Shown here: positions 7,609 to 16,688 of the stretch, piece after piece
Position numbering within the stretch: the first letter of the stretch is position 1
How the letters are laid out: every line of letters starts with the position of its first letter
Assembly: GCF_016938855.1 (NCBI RefSeq)
Contig: NZ_JAFHAP010000008.1
Location: 310,280-374,279, forward strand
Direction of reading: 5' to 3'
From: Polycladomyces zharkentensis
GTDB lineage: Bacteria > Bacillota > Bacilli > Thermoactinomycetales > JIR-001
DNA: 64,000 nt
Notes under the pieces: model-generated
The model's input: only the letters and a program-made list of their open reading frames with translations
Database searches by the model: none
What the model was told of the DNA's origin: nothing
Position numbers and translations under genes: made by a program

Positions 7609-8788
7609 ATTGATACTTTTCAACGAAACGTTGAATCCGGTCCAGCGCTTTTTCCAGTTGTTCCATGGATGTCGCATACGAGATGCGGATATGATCGGGA
7701 GATCCGAATCCCGATCCGGGTACAACCGCCACTTTTTCTTCGTCCAACAAGGCTTTCACCCATGCATCCACATTCTCGAAGGGTGAAGCATCCGTGGCCG
7801 CACGCACATTGACGAACGCATAAAATGCTCCTTGCGGTGGCAAGATGCGGAACCCGGGGATCTCGGACAGACGTTTCACCACGAAATCGCGGCGTTCCTT
7901 GAAGGCGGCCCGCATGGTGTCCACCGGTTCCTGCGTACCGGTCAACGCGGCAATCGCCGCATATTGAGCGATGGAGGTGGGGTTGGAGGTGCTGTGGCTG
8001 GCCAATCCCGTCATCGCTTTGATGATACGGGCATCTCCAGCGGCATAACCAATCCGCCAACCGGTCATCGAGTAAGTTTTGGATACACCGTTGATGACAA
8101 TGGTATTCCGGTAGAAGTCCGGCCCCAGGCTGGCGATGCTCACATGTTTTTCTTCACCGTAAATCAGGTGTTGATAAATTTCGTCGGAGATGATCGCCAC
8201 ATCGTGTTCAAGGCACACTTCACCGAGCGCCCGCAGCTCCTCCGCCGTATAGACCATTCCGGTCGGATTGGAAGGACTGTTGATCAGAAACGCGCGTGTC
8301 CGATCGGTGATCGCGGCGCGCAGTTGCCCCGGCGTGATTTTGAATCGTTGTTCCTCAGTCCCTTCCACGATCACCGGAACGCCTCCGGCCAACTTCACCT
8401 GCTCAATGTAGCTGACCCAGTACGGAGCCGGGATAATCACTTCGTCACCGGGATCCAACATGGCCTGAAACAAGTTGTACAGTGCATGCTTGGCACCGAC
8501 TGTCACCACAATCTGATCCGGTTCATAACGCAAACCGTTGTCTTGACGAAACTTGTCGGCGATGGCTTTTTTCAACTCGGGAATCCCGCCTGAAGCCGTG
8601 TATTTCGTGTGCCCCGCACGCATGGCTTCTTCGGCCGCCTTCAAGATGTGTTCCGGCGTATTGAAGTCCGGCTCGCCGGCGCCGAGGCCGATAACGTCAT
8701 GTCCTTGTTGTCTCAGTTCTTTCGCTTTAGCGGTGATGGCCAGCGTGGACGAAGGGGTCAGTTGCTGAGCCCGCTCAGAAAGTTTCAT
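7607..8788 (-). CDS. aspB: aspartate aminotransferase, class I
   Basis: The 393-residue fold-type I PLP enzyme interconverts aspartate and 2-oxoglutarate with oxaloacetate and glutamate. The PLP lysine is K237 in NGVSKTYSMTGWRIGY; INSPSNPTGMVY and SDEIYQHLIYG hold the cofactor ring and phosphate; HIRISYATS carries the substrate-carboxylate arginine. It is of the thermophilic Bacillus AspB subgroup. AGGAGGAGAACC before the ATG is a strong ribosome-binding site. In B. subtilis aspB also follows the pan-ypm block, so position agrees with the call. Own promoter and own terminator, thus monocistronic. Confidence 0.95.
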   Translation of the reverse strand: MKLSERAQQLTPSSTLAITAKAKELRQQGHDVIGLGAGEPDFNTPEHILKAAEEAMRAGHTKYTASGGIPELKKAIADKFRQDNGLRYEPDQIVVTVGAKHALYNLFQAMLDPGDEVIIPAPYWVSYIEQVKLAGGVPVIVEGTEEQRFKITPGQLRAAITDRTRAFLINSPSNPTGMVYTAEELRALGEVCLEHDVAIISDEIYQHLIYGEEKHVSIASLGPDFYRNTIVINGVSKTYSMTGWRIGYAAGDARIIKAMTGLASHSTSNPTSIAQYAAIAALTGTQEPVDTMRAAFKERRDFVVKRLSEIPGFRILPPQGAFYAFVNVRAATDASPFENVDAWVKALLDEEKVAVVPGSGFGSPDHIRISYATSMEQLEKALDRIQRFVEKYQ

Positions 8789-8823
8789 GGTTCTCCTCCT
8801 CCAAATCCCCTGGTTTGCTCCAT

Positions 8824-8852
8824 ATTGTACTGCAACTGTCTGTATACATCAA
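8824..8852 (-). promoter_or_regulatory. aspB promoter
   Basis: On the minus strand TTGATG (8852-8847) and TACAAT (8829-8824) are 17 bases apart, 36 bases before the aspB ATG. Confidence 0.55.
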
Positions 8853-8914
8853 TCGTTAACCGTTGACCGAAGGTTCAAACCGGAGGAATGAACAGGCGTA
8901 TTGGGTGACAGAAG

Positions 8915-8952
8915 GGTGAGCCTTTTTCATCGGAAAAAGACCCACCCTTGTT
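8915..8952 (-). terminator. hairpin after ackA
   Basis: GGGTGGGTCTTTTTCC pairs with AAAAAGGCTCACCC around a short loop just after the ackA stop. The stem is long, but the following T-run is poor, so it may stabilise the 3' end rather than terminate strongly. Confidence 0.5.
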
Positions 8953-8954
8953 CA

Positions 8955-10157
8955 TCATGAATGTTTCACCAGATTTTTGGTCTCACGCGCAATCATCAAT
9001 TCCTCGTCGGTCGGGATGACCAACACGGACACCCGGGAGTTTTCCGTACTGATGATCCGCTCTTGTTTGGAGCGTTCGGCATTTTTCTCCCGATCCAACT
9101 CTACACCCAGGAAATTCAACCCCTTGCAGACGCGTTCGCGCACGAGCGAAGCGTTTTCCCCGACACCGGCAGTGAAAATGATGGCATCCACGCCGTCCAT
9201 GGCCGCCGCAAAAGCCCCGATCGCCTTGCGCAGGCGATATGTATACATATCCAACGCAAGACGGGCCTGATCGTTACCCTCAAACATCGCTTCGGTGATT
9301 TCGCGCATATCGGCGGACAATCCCGACACGCCCAAAAGACCGCTGTGTTTGTTCATCATGGAATTGACTTCGGCCAACGTCAATTCCTCTTTGGCCATCA
9401 CAAACGGGACGATGGCTGGGTCGATGCTGCCGCAACGGGTTCCCATCATCAATCCTTCCAACGGGGTCATACCCATGGTGGTATCCACGGATTTTCCGTG
9501 TTGAACGGCCGCGAGGCTGGCCCCGTTGCCGATGTGGCACGAAATGAGCTTCAACTCTTCCAACGGACGCCCCAATACTTCCGCCGCGCGCAATGTTACG
9601 TATTTATGAGATGTACCGTGGAAACCGTACCGACGGATCTTGTACTTCTGATACAGCACCCGAGGGAGCGGGTACATAAACGCATAGTCCGGCATTGTCT
9701 GATGGAACGCCGTATCGAATACCGCCACATGTCGGGCATGGGGCAAATGTTGGCGTGCCGCTTCAATCCCGAGCAGGTTGGGCGGATTGTGCAGCGGCGC
9801 CAAATCCACGTTGCGCCGGATCTCACGGATGACTTCGTCGTCGATAACGACGGATTCAGAAAAAGATTCGCCGCCGTGAACCACGCGGTGGCCGACAGCG
9901 GCAACCTCCTCAACACTTTGGATCACGCCTTTTTGCGGATCGGTCAACAAAGAGAGCACTTTGTTCAATCCTTCACTGTGATCCAAAATCTCCGCCGTTT
10001 CCACCCATTCGTCCCGGTCGGTTACGCGATGCGTCAAAATCGCGCTGTCCGTACCGATCCGTTCGACCAAACCATTGGCCAGAACCGACTCGTCTTCCAT
10101 CTCAAACAACTGATACTTAATGGATGAACTCCCGCAATTGATCACCAGAACCTTCAT
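8955..10157 (-). CDS. ackA: acetate kinase
   Basis: This 400-residue enzyme makes ATP and acetate from acetyl phosphate. It has the N-terminal phosphate-binding INCGSSSIKYQLF, the catalytic VAVFDTAFHQTMP (Asp) and the RYGFHGTSHKYV block, and the C-terminal GIDAIIFTAG-type nucleotide loop (here GVDAIIFTAGVGENA). The ATG overlaps the stop of hbd by four bases, so the two are translated together. Pairing acetate kinase with a 3-hydroxyacyl-CoA dehydrogenase points to acyl-CoA/overflow metabolism. Confidence 0.96.
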   Translation of the reverse strand: MKVLVINCGSSSIKYQLFEMEDESVLANGLVERIGTDSAILTHRVTDRDEWVETAEILDHSEGLNKVLSLLTDPQKGVIQSVEEVAAVGHRVVHGGESFSESVVIDDEVIREIRRNVDLAPLHNPPNLLGIEAARQHLPHARHVAVFDTAFHQTMPDYAFMYPLPRVLYQKYKIRRYGFHGTSHKYVTLRAAEVLGRPLEELKLISCHIGNGASLAAVQHGKSVDTTMGMTPLEGLMMGTRCGSIDPAIVPFVMAKEELTLAEVNSMMNKHSGLLGVSGLSADMREITEAMFEGNDQARLALDMYTYRLRKAIGAFAAAMDGVDAIIFTAGVGENASLVRERVCKGLNFLGVELDREKNAERSKQERIISTENSRVSVLVIPTDEELMIARETKNLVKHS

Positions 10158-11044
10158 TGGACATCCTTCCTATCCAACCGATCTCCGTCTTCGTTGTAGC
10201 GGAAAAAGCCTTCCCCTGTTTTGACGCCGAGATGCCCGGCGCGCACCATCTTTTTGAGCAACGGTGCCGGCCGGTATTTGGTGTCACCGTACTCGCGGAA
10301 AAGACGTTCCATGGCGGCGAGTACGGAATCCAAACCAAAGTGATCGGCCATTTCCAGCGGACCCATGGGGAAATGGTATCCCCGTTTCATCGCCAGATCG
10401 ATCTCCTCGGCGGATGCCACCCCTTCCATCAGGGTGTGGATGGCTTCGTTGATGAGAAGGATGATCAGCCTGGTCGTGACAAAACCGGGCGACTCATAGA
10501 CTTCGATTCCGACCAGATCCATCTCCTTGACCCAGTCACGAATGGTCTCAAACGTTTCATGCGATGTTTTGAGTCCGCGAACGATCTCCACCACGTCCAC
10601 TTTGGCCACCGGATGAACAAAATGAAGGCCGATCACACGATCGGGCCGTTGGGTCGCAGCGGCGATTTCCGTTAAACTCAAAGTGGATGTATTGCTGGCC
10701 AAGATGACTTCCGGCCGGCAAATCCGGTCACATTGAACAAACACATCCTTTTTCACATCCAGGTCTTCATAGACCGATTCGATGACCAAATCGGCACTTT
10801 TCAGTGATGCGTAATCCGTCGTGAACCGAATGCGGGAGAGAATTCCCTTCTTCTCGGCAGCCGTAATTCCCCATTTGGCCAGCTGCTTGTCCAAGCTGAT
10901 CTCGATATGATGGCGGGCTTGTTCAGCGTGTTTCGGGGACTGCTCCAACAGTGTCACCTCAAATCCTTTTTTGGACAACAGTTCGGCAATCCCCTGGCCC
11001 ATCGTGCCACCACCGATCACTGCGATTTCATGAATCGATGACAA
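10154..11044 (-). CDS. hbd: 3-hydroxybutyryl-CoA dehydrogenase
   Basis: The 296-residue NAD(P)-dependent enzyme oxidises 3-hydroxybutyryl-CoA or reduces acetoacetyl-CoA. GGGTMGQGIAELLSKKG is the Rossmann loop; the catalytic pair is seen in HFVHPVAKVDVVEIVRG (His) and the glutamate in that block, and SPGFVTTRLI plus GYHFPMGPLEMADHFGLDS form the C-terminal domain. The length is that of the mmgB/hbd group. It overlaps the protease gene upstream by 17 bases and ackA downstream by four, so it is in the middle of an operon. Confidence 0.93.
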   Translation of the reverse strand: MSSIHEIAVIGGGTMGQGIAELLSKKGFEVTLLEQSPKHAEQARHHIEISLDKQLAKWGITAAEKKGILSRIRFTTDYASLKSADLVIESVYEDLDVKKDVFVQCDRICRPEVILASNTSTLSLTEIAAATQRPDRVIGLHFVHPVAKVDVVEIVRGLKTSHETFETIRDWVKEMDLVGIEVYESPGFVTTRLIILLINEAIHTLMEGVASAEEIDLAMKRGYHFPMGPLEMADHFGLDSVLAAMERLFREYGDTKYRPAPLLKKMVRAGHLGVKTGEGFFRYNEDGDRLDRKDVQ

Positions 11045-12566
11045 GGCACATCTCCTTCCCTTCTACCCGATCTTGGCCTTGTCCCGATACCGCGTCCTTC
11101 ATCATCATGCGGAATTGCTCTCCGGAAAGCGTTTCTTCCTGCAGCAGTACCTGCAAACAGGCGTCAAACAGTTTGCGGTACCGGGACAGCATGTCGTACG
11201 TTTCTTTTTGCAGTGCATTCAAAATCCGGGTCGACTCTTCCTGCATCTTTTCCTTGTTGATCCACTCCGGATCGATGATGCCGAGATCGGAAAGACCCGT
11301 TTCGATCAAGGTCCGGGTGTACTGGTTGGCTTTTTGGTAATCGTTGCGAGCGCCGGTGCTGCGGTTGCCGTAAATCAGTTCTTCGGCAGCTGCACCCGCA
11401 AGGCAAATCTTGATCTGGTCCTCGATCTGTTTCCGCGTGTACAGATACCGGTCTTCACCCGGATGCTGGCGCACATATCCCAGTGCCTGTCCGCGCGGTG
11501 ACAGGGCCACTTGCGAAACGGAACCGGGTCGGACCAGCTCCGAGACGATGGCGTGCCCCAATTCGTGAATCGCCACACGCTCACGTTCTTCTTGCGTCGC
11601 TTCCCTGTCCGTTTTTTCTCCCATCATCACCTTGTCGACCGCAGCGGACAAATGACGTTGCGTAATTTCCGGACTGTTCTCCCGCATCGCATAAATCGCC
11701 GCCTCATTGGTGACACTCTCCAACTGTGCTCCGGAAAATCCGAAAGTCTCCACAGCCAGACGTTCCAGGCTCACATCCTCGGCCAGCGGCTTGTTTTGTG
11801 TGTGCAGCCGGAGAATGTGCAGACGGGCTTTTTTGTCGGGCAGATCCACTTCGATCTGCCGATCAAACCGCCCCGGTCTGAGCAATGCCGGGTCCAGCAT
11901 ATCCTTCCGGTTGGTGGCCGCGATCACGAGAATACGAATGTCTTGATCCGTCGAGATGCCGTCCATCTCCGTGAGCAGCTGGTTGAGCGTCTGATCGTAC
12001 TCACGGTGTTGTGAACCTTCCCGATGTCCGCCGATGGCGTCAATTTCGTCAATGAAAACAATGCCGCTGGTTTTCTGATTTCGTTTGGCCAACGTCCGCA
12101 CTTCTTGGAACAATTCACGCATCCGTTGGGCGCCCACTCCGACATACATTTCCACGAATTCGCTCCCGGACGCGGAAACGAACACCGAATCGGTATAGTG
12201 AGCCGCCGCCTTCGCCATCAGGGTTTTCCCCGTGCCTGGCGGGCCGGAGAGCAAAATTCCCTTGATGGGGCGGATGCCGTATTGCGAGATTTGGTCACGG
12301 TGGATCAGAAAGTCCAGCGCCTCTTTCAGCTCCTTTTTGGCGCGCTCGTGACCGCCGATATCGTCGAACGACGTCGTAGGCACCGATGCTTTGCTCTGAA
12401 CCAACTTTTTCCGGCCGAAAGCAAACCCGCTGCCGCGCGATTGCGCAAACAGATACACGCCCGTGCCAATGGCCAGCAACGTGACCAACGGCAAGACACT
12501 GTAGCCCAATGTCAACAGAAACACGATCACCGCGGAGGCGGAACCGAAGGCAATCGCTTTACCCAT
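11028..12566 (-). CDS. FtsH-like AAA+ zinc metalloprotease, short form
   Basis: The 512-residue protein has two N-terminal hydrophobic segments (residues ~5-20 and ~23-40) forming a hairpin, without the ~70-residue extracytoplasmic domain of normal FtsH (610-670 residues). The AAA module has Walker A GPPGTGKT (108-115), Walker B IVFIDEIDA (169-177) and the arginine-finger region ALLRPGRFDRQIEV. The protease domain has HELGH (334-338) and a third zinc ligand near D409 (STGARNDYQKA). It should degrade membrane or cytosolic proteins with ATP. It overlaps a small membrane-protein gene (8 bases) and hbd (17 bases). It is probably not the housekeeping FtsH, which is usually near tilS-hpt. Confidence 0.88.
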   Translation of the reverse strand: MGKAIAFGSASAVIVFLLTLGYSVLPLVTLLAIGTGVYLFAQSRGSGFAFGRKKLVQSKASVPTTSFDDIGGHERAKKELKEALDFLIHRDQISQYGIRPIKGILLSGPPGTGKTLMAKAAAHYTDSVFVSASGSEFVEMYVGVGAQRMRELFQEVRTLAKRNQKTSGIVFIDEIDAIGGHREGSQHREYDQTLNQLLTEMDGISTDQDIRILVIAATNRKDMLDPALLRPGRFDRQIEVDLPDKKARLHILRLHTQNKPLAEDVSLERLAVETFGFSGAQLESVTNEAAIYAMRENSPEITQRHLSAAVDKVMMGEKTDREATQEERERVAIHELGHAIVSELVRPGSVSQVALSPRGQALGYVRQHPGEDRYLYTRKQIEDQIKICLAGAAAEELIYGNRSTGARNDYQKANQYTRTLIETGLSDLGIIDPEWINKEKMQEESTRILNALQKETYDMLSRYRKLFDACLQVLLQEETLSGEQFRMMMKDAVSGQGQDRVEGKEMCLVIDS

Positions 12567-13098
12567 TATCCTTCACCCCGGAGTTCGATTTATGCAACGG
12601 GAGAACGCGGTAAAGGGTATGCGGCCCACGATGCAGCTCCACGTAGAGAAACTGATCGTCCATCGTAATATCGTAACGGATCTGCATCGATTTGGCCACC
12701 GTTTCCACCGATTTCGGAATTTGCGAATATCGCGCGTTCACCAATCCTTCCTCAATGTCGAAAACCATCCGATTCCAAGCGCGGTTCAACACGGGGTCCG
12801 GCTTGTCTGCCAACTGAATGGTCACCGCGCGTTCACCCACCATGTTTTTCACACGTTTGTTCAAATCTGGAAATTGAGTGGTAAAAGAAAAAGCGGCATC
12901 TGTGTTTGCTTTTATCCATACACGATCGGGTTCGATGCGCAATTCGACCAATTGAAAATGGGGTTCGTTTGTCAGCATCGCCTCGATCGGTTTTTTCAAC
13001 GCCCACCACTGATAAGCAAAATATCCGCCAAACAACAAGAACAGCGTGACAACCAAGCTGAGAATCGCAGCTGTGACGCGCGTTTTCACGGATGTCAC
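12559..13098 (-). CDS. single-span membrane protein, unknown
   Basis: The 179-residue product has one N-terminal membrane anchor (AAILSLVVTLFLLFGGYFAY) and an outside domain rich in beta strands (FQLVELRIEPDRVWIKAN, DQFLYVELHRGP). I do not recognise the family. It is the first gene of the operon with the FtsH-like protease, hbd and ackA, and its overlap with the protease suggests it may be a partner or substrate adaptor of that protease (inference only). Confidence 0.65.
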   Translation of the reverse strand: MTSVKTRVTAAILSLVVTLFLLFGGYFAYQWWALKKPIEAMLTNEPHFQLVELRIEPDRVWIKANTDAAFSFTTQFPDLNKRVKNMVGERAVTIQLADKPDPVLNRAWNRMVFDIEEGLVNARYSQIPKSVETVAKSMQIRYDITMDDQFLYVELHRGPHTLYRVLPLHKSNSGVKDNG

Positions 13099-13174
13099 GC
13101 CCCCTCTCTACGATTCTTTCGATCACAATCAGTATATCATAAAATATATATGGATTGATGGAAGGAATCACTGG

Positions 13175-13206
13175 AAAAACAAAAAAACGGCGGAAGTCCG
13201 CCGTTT
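13175..13206 (-). terminator. intrinsic terminator
   Basis: AAACGGCGGA-ctt-CCGCCGTTT on the minus strand followed by TTTTGTTTTTCC; it begins right after the stop of the lipoprotein gene at 13206. Confidence 0.85.
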
Positions 13207-13853
13207 CATCGCAAAGGGTGAAACACATAGCGAATGGTCTGCCGCAGTTGACCTTCGGAGCGAATCTCGGTCACCAACTGCTCCAGTTTATGGTTTTTCG
13301 GTACGTACCACAATCGATACCGCACGTCAAAGCGGTGTCCGATGATCTCTGCGAAGTCACTGGGCGGCGAACCCATCCATTTGCCGAGTATCTTTCCAAC
13401 TTGGCGTCCGTTCAGATCCTTCTGAAGCACAATGACCCGCTTCCCCTGCCATTTGACCGATCCGATTCGTTCCACCCGCCCCTCTACGCGCTGCATCCAA
13501 AGCAGGTGATCGCGCGGAGACATCAATCCCAGTTGTCTGGGTGAAGCCGTTTCCTGCGTACCCGACCGGGACAAATGAATGCGATCCCCTTTCTTGACCA
13601 CACGGATTTGTTTTCCCTCGTTTTTCATCATCCAGTCTTGTCCCGATTGTTCACCGTTCATGGTGATGGTTTCCCCACTGCCGTTTACAGTGAGCCGAAA
13701 CGCGTATCGTTTTTGTGCCAATTGCTTTCCGACAACGGACCGCCATTCCTTGGCCGCTTGGACTTCCACGGATTGATCGGAGGAAGCGGCGGGCGCCGCG
13801 GGAGAACAAGCGGCCAGCAGAATCAGGAGGAAAAGGTAAGAAAACCGTCGCAT
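13206..13853 (-). CDS. lipoprotein, unknown
   Basis: The 215-residue product has a lipoprotein signal (LFLLILLAACS) and an extracytoplasmic beta-rich domain with YAFRLTVNGSGETITMNGEQ and WYVPKNHKLEQLVTEIRS. This resembles lipoproteins that measure or carry small ligands (sporulation-type or LppX-like lipoproteins), but no family can be named. It is followed at once by a terminator and is probably transcribed alone. Confidence 0.65.
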   Translation of the reverse strand: MRRFSYLFLLILLAACSPAAPAASSDQSVEVQAAKEWRSVVGKQLAQKRYAFRLTVNGSGETITMNGEQSGQDWMMKNEGKQIRVVKKGDRIHLSRSGTQETASPRQLGLMSPRDHLLWMQRVEGRVERIGSVKWQGKRVIVLQKDLNGRQVGKILGKWMGSPPSDFAEIIGHRFDVRYRLWYVPKNHKLEQLVTEIRSEGQLRQTIRYVFHPLR

Positions 13854-14030
13854 GCCAGTCGTCCCCCTTCGCCGTTGGTATCATTCCATTGTATGATGAC
13901 GACTGGCGGTTCACGACTCACCAAAAAGAAAATGCCCGGATTTACGGGCAGTTGGACAAACGTACAAAATGTGCTAGACATATTGGATACATCTCGGGTG
14001 ATACTATTCCTACCCGAGGAGGTGAGCGTC

Positions 14031-14225
14031 ATGACCGCTTCCCTTTCCTCCGGTTGGATTTTGGAGGTGCTGAAATCCCATCTGTCCGACGAAGAGTGGG
14101 ACCGGATTCAGACAGTGATGCATGCGGAATCGTGGGCCTCCCCTTCTGCCCGTAAACGGCGTTGGCGGACGGAAGAGGAGGAGATCCCCTTGCGGTTCAC
14201 ATTGGACATCGATGTAAAATCTTGA
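14031..14225 (+). CDS. small acidic protein, 64 aa
   Basis: GAGGAGGTGAGCGTC before the ATG at 14031 is an excellent ribosome-binding site, and a terminator follows 55 bases after the stop. The product, MTASLSSGWILEVLKSHLSD then EEWDRIQTVMHAESW and a basic-acidic tail ending FTLDIDVKS, is soluble and unrecognised. A longer upstream reading frame (from 13575) is antisense to the lipoprotein gene and is not supported. Confidence 0.6.
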   Translation: MTASLSSGWILEVLKSHLSDEEWDRIQTVMHAESWASPSARKRRWRTEEEEIPLRFTLDIDVKS

Positions 14226-14280
14226 TTCAGTACCTAGTTTGACTACATTTCTCCTGCCTATACCTCTCCCCAACATTTAC

Positions 14281-14303
14281 CTGCCCCGCCGGGGCATTTT
14301 TTT
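14281..14303 (+). terminator. intrinsic terminator
   Basis: TGCCCCGCCGGGGCA is followed by seven T. It closes the 64-aa gene and abuts the mtaD stop on the other strand. Confidence 0.85.
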
Positions 14304-15598
14304 CAGCGAGCAATTGCCTGAAAAGCCCGATTTGCCTCGTAAATGATCCGTTCTTCATCCAATGTCAGACACTCGCGATCCTTCATGATCGGCCGGCCGT
14401 CGACGTAAACGTCCCGTACATCCGTGCTGACGGCCGCATAAGCCAAATGGGACTCCACATCATGCAGCGGCTGCAAATGAGCCTGGTGCAGTGCCACCGT
14501 GATGAAGTCCGCTTTTTTCCCCGGCTCCAACGTGCCGATTTCCCGGTCAAGGAATAAGGCTTCCGCGCCGTAGATGGTTCCCATGCGAAGGGCCACATCC
14601 GCCGTTACCGCCAACGGATCCTCATTGGCTCCTTTGTGGATCAGCGCGGCCAGACGGATTTCTTCCAGCATGTCCACATTGTTGTTGCTTGCAGGTCCGT
14701 CCGTTCCCAATGACGGTCGCATCCCGTGCGCCAGCATTTTGGGGATCGGCGCGATGCCGCTGCCCAGTTTGAGGTTGCTTCCCGGGTTATGCGAGACTTT
14801 CACGTCCTTTTCCGCCAACAACGCGATCTCTTCATCGTTCAGATGAACCGCGTGAGCCACCAGACAAGGCAAGTCGAACACACCCAGTTTGTCCAAGTGC
14901 TCCACGGGACGAACACCATACTGATCCACGTTTTGTTGGACTTCGGCGGCCGTCTCCGACATGTGGGTATGAATGGGCAATTGATACTCCGCGGCACTTT
15001 CCACAAACCGCCGGATGAAGTCTGGCGAACAGGTATACGGTGCGTGAGGGGCCATCATCGTCGTGATCCGGCCGTCCGCTTGATTGTGCCAATCTCGGGC
15101 GAATTGGACGGCTTCTTTCCATTTGGCCTCCTGCTCCTCTTCCGAACAGAGGCCGATCGCACCACGGCACAGACGGGCGCGGATCCCCGCCTCCGCCACG
15201 ACTTCGGCCACTTGATCCATGTGATCATACATGTCGAGGAAACACGTCGTACCACCTTTGATCATCTCCAATACGGTAAGCGCTGTTCCCCAGCGAACCT
15301 GTTCGGGACCGAAACGCGCCTCCATCGGCCACATTTTTTCTTCCAACCACGTCTTCAGCGGCAGATCGTCTCCGTATCCGCGCAACAGCGACATGGCGGC
15401 GTGGCCGTGGGTATTGACCCATCCCGGTAAAATGGCATGTCCGCTCATGTCGATCACTTCATCATAACCGGAACGATCTTCCGGTATGGGACCGACGTAT
15501 GTAATCCGGTCGTTTTCCACCGCCAACGCGGCATTGGTCAACGGTTTTTCCCCGTCCTTCATGGTCAGGATGGTTGCATGGATAAACAATCGTTTCAA
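14303..15598 (-). CDS. mtaD: 5-methylthioadenosine/S-adenosylhomocysteine deaminase
   Basis: The 431-residue amidohydrolase deaminates S-adenosylhomocysteine, methylthioadenosine or related adenosine derivatives. The metal-binding HxH is in WVNTHGHAAMSLLRGYGDDL; further ligands are in PIHTHMSET (His), and LVAHAVHLNDEEI; SLGTDGPASNNNVDMLEE carries the catalytic aspartate. The length fits (about 430). GGGGAGG lies nine bases before a TTG at 15598, which I take as start; the GTG at 15616 overlaps that site. It stands alone facing the 64-aa gene. Confidence 0.9.
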   Translation of the reverse strand: MKRLFIHATILTMKDGEKPLTNAALAVENDRITYVGPIPEDRSGYDEVIDMSGHAILPGWVNTHGHAAMSLLRGYGDDLPLKTWLEEKMWPMEARFGPEQVRWGTALTVLEMIKGGTTCFLDMYDHMDQVAEVVAEAGIRARLCRGAIGLCSEEEQEAKWKEAVQFARDWHNQADGRITTMMAPHAPYTCSPDFIRRFVESAAEYQLPIHTHMSETAAEVQQNVDQYGVRPVEHLDKLGVFDLPCLVAHAVHLNDEEIALLAEKDVKVSHNPGSNLKLGSGIAPIPKMLAHGMRPSLGTDGPASNNNVDMLEEIRLAALIHKGANEDPLAVTADVALRMGTIYGAEALFLDREIGTLEPGKKADFITVALHQAHLQPLHDVESHLAYAAVSTDVRDVYVDGRPIMKDRECLTLDEERIIYEANRAFQAIAR

Positions 15599-15674
15599 AA
15601 ACAGACGCCTCCCCACACATGAATTGCCAGTCAGAAACCACGATAACCGAAATAGCGCGGAGAAACAAGAGGGC

Positions 15675-16631
15675 TCACTCGGGTAACCACTTTAGGATAT
15701 CCGTCAGATCGTGCCGCGAAACTTCAGCAAGCAACCCGGCAAACAAATCCCCTTTTTCCGCCAAGCGCCCATGAATGGTGGCCAGCGTAAACTGTTCCGG
15801 ACGAATACCTTGATTTAGTTCTTCCCATGTCAGCGGAGTGGATACCGGTGCACCTTTACGCGCGCGGGGTGAATAAGGGGCGATCAGGGATTTGCCTCGC
15901 CAGTGCTGCAAGTAATCGAAATAAACCTTGTCCCCTCTGTTTTTCACCGTCCGCTCGATCGTGATCAAACGCGGATATTTTTGAGCGAGATACATGGCGA
16001 CAAACCGGCTCACCTTGCGTGTATCCTCAAAGGTGTAGCGGCGGTGAATCGGCACGTACACCTGCAAACCGGTCGCGCCGGACGTTTTGACGTACGACGA
16101 CAGTCCCATGCCGTCCAATACCTCTTTGGTGTAAAACGCCACTTCCACCACTTTTTCAAACGGCGGCGCAGACGGGTCCAGGTCAAACACGAGTTCGGGC
16201 GGCATGTCCGGGGCATCCACGCGGTCAAACGAAAGGTGAAACTCCAAGCAGGCCAAATTAGCCAGCCACGCCAATGTGGCCGCATCTTCCAAGAGTATGT
16301 ATTCGACTTCGTTCCAAGTGCCGGTGCGCACCCATTCGGGAGCGTGTGACGGTACATTCTTCTGATAAAACGATTTGCCATGCACCCCGTCCGGAAAACG
16401 GATGGTCGTCAGCCATCTTCCGCGGCAATGGGGCAACATCCACGGAGCCAATCGTGTCAGGTGCAACAGATACGACCATTTGGTGATCCCGTCGTCGGGA
16501 TACATCATCTTGTCCGGATTGGAAATCGTCAGTTCTTTTCCTTCCACACGAATCGTGCGTGTTTTTTTCGCACCCACGGCGACTTCACTTCCTGCGCCCA
16601 TTTTTTCGGGACAAACGTCCAAATGTCCCAT
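15675..16631 (-). CDS. LigD-type NHEJ polymerase/primase domain protein
   Basis: The product of ~318 residues corresponds to the polymerase domain of bacterial LigD, the archaeo-eukaryotic primase fold that fills gaps and adds nucleotides at DNA ends. It begins with VEGKELTISNPDKMMYP, has the metal-binding LVFDLDPSAP, the nucleotide-binding TSGATGLQVYVPIHRRY and the C-terminal YSPRARKGAPVSTPLTWEEL. No ligase or nuclease domain is attached; the ligase is a separate gene at 17406-18323. The start is uncertain (ATGs at 16631, 16601): the longer open frame to 17084 is the antisense of the Phe/Pro-repeat gene and is rejected. Confidence 0.9.
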   Translation of the reverse strand: MGHLDVCPEKMGAGSEVAVGAKKTRTIRVEGKELTISNPDKMMYPDDGITKWSYLLHLTRLAPWMLPHCRGRWLTTIRFPDGVHGKSFYQKNVPSHAPEWVRTGTWNEVEYILLEDAATLAWLANLACLEFHLSFDRVDAPDMPPELVFDLDPSAPPFEKVVEVAFYTKEVLDGMGLSSYVKTSGATGLQVYVPIHRRYTFEDTRKVSRFVAMYLAQKYPRLITIERTVKNRGDKVYFDYLQHWRGKSLIAPYSPRARKGAPVSTPLTWEELNQGIRPEQFTLATIHGRLAEKGDLFAGLLAEVSRHDLTDILKWLPE

Positions 16632-16688
16632 TCTTACATACATTGGGAATGTGCCTGCACGATTAAGAAAGAAGAGGAGGAATATCAG

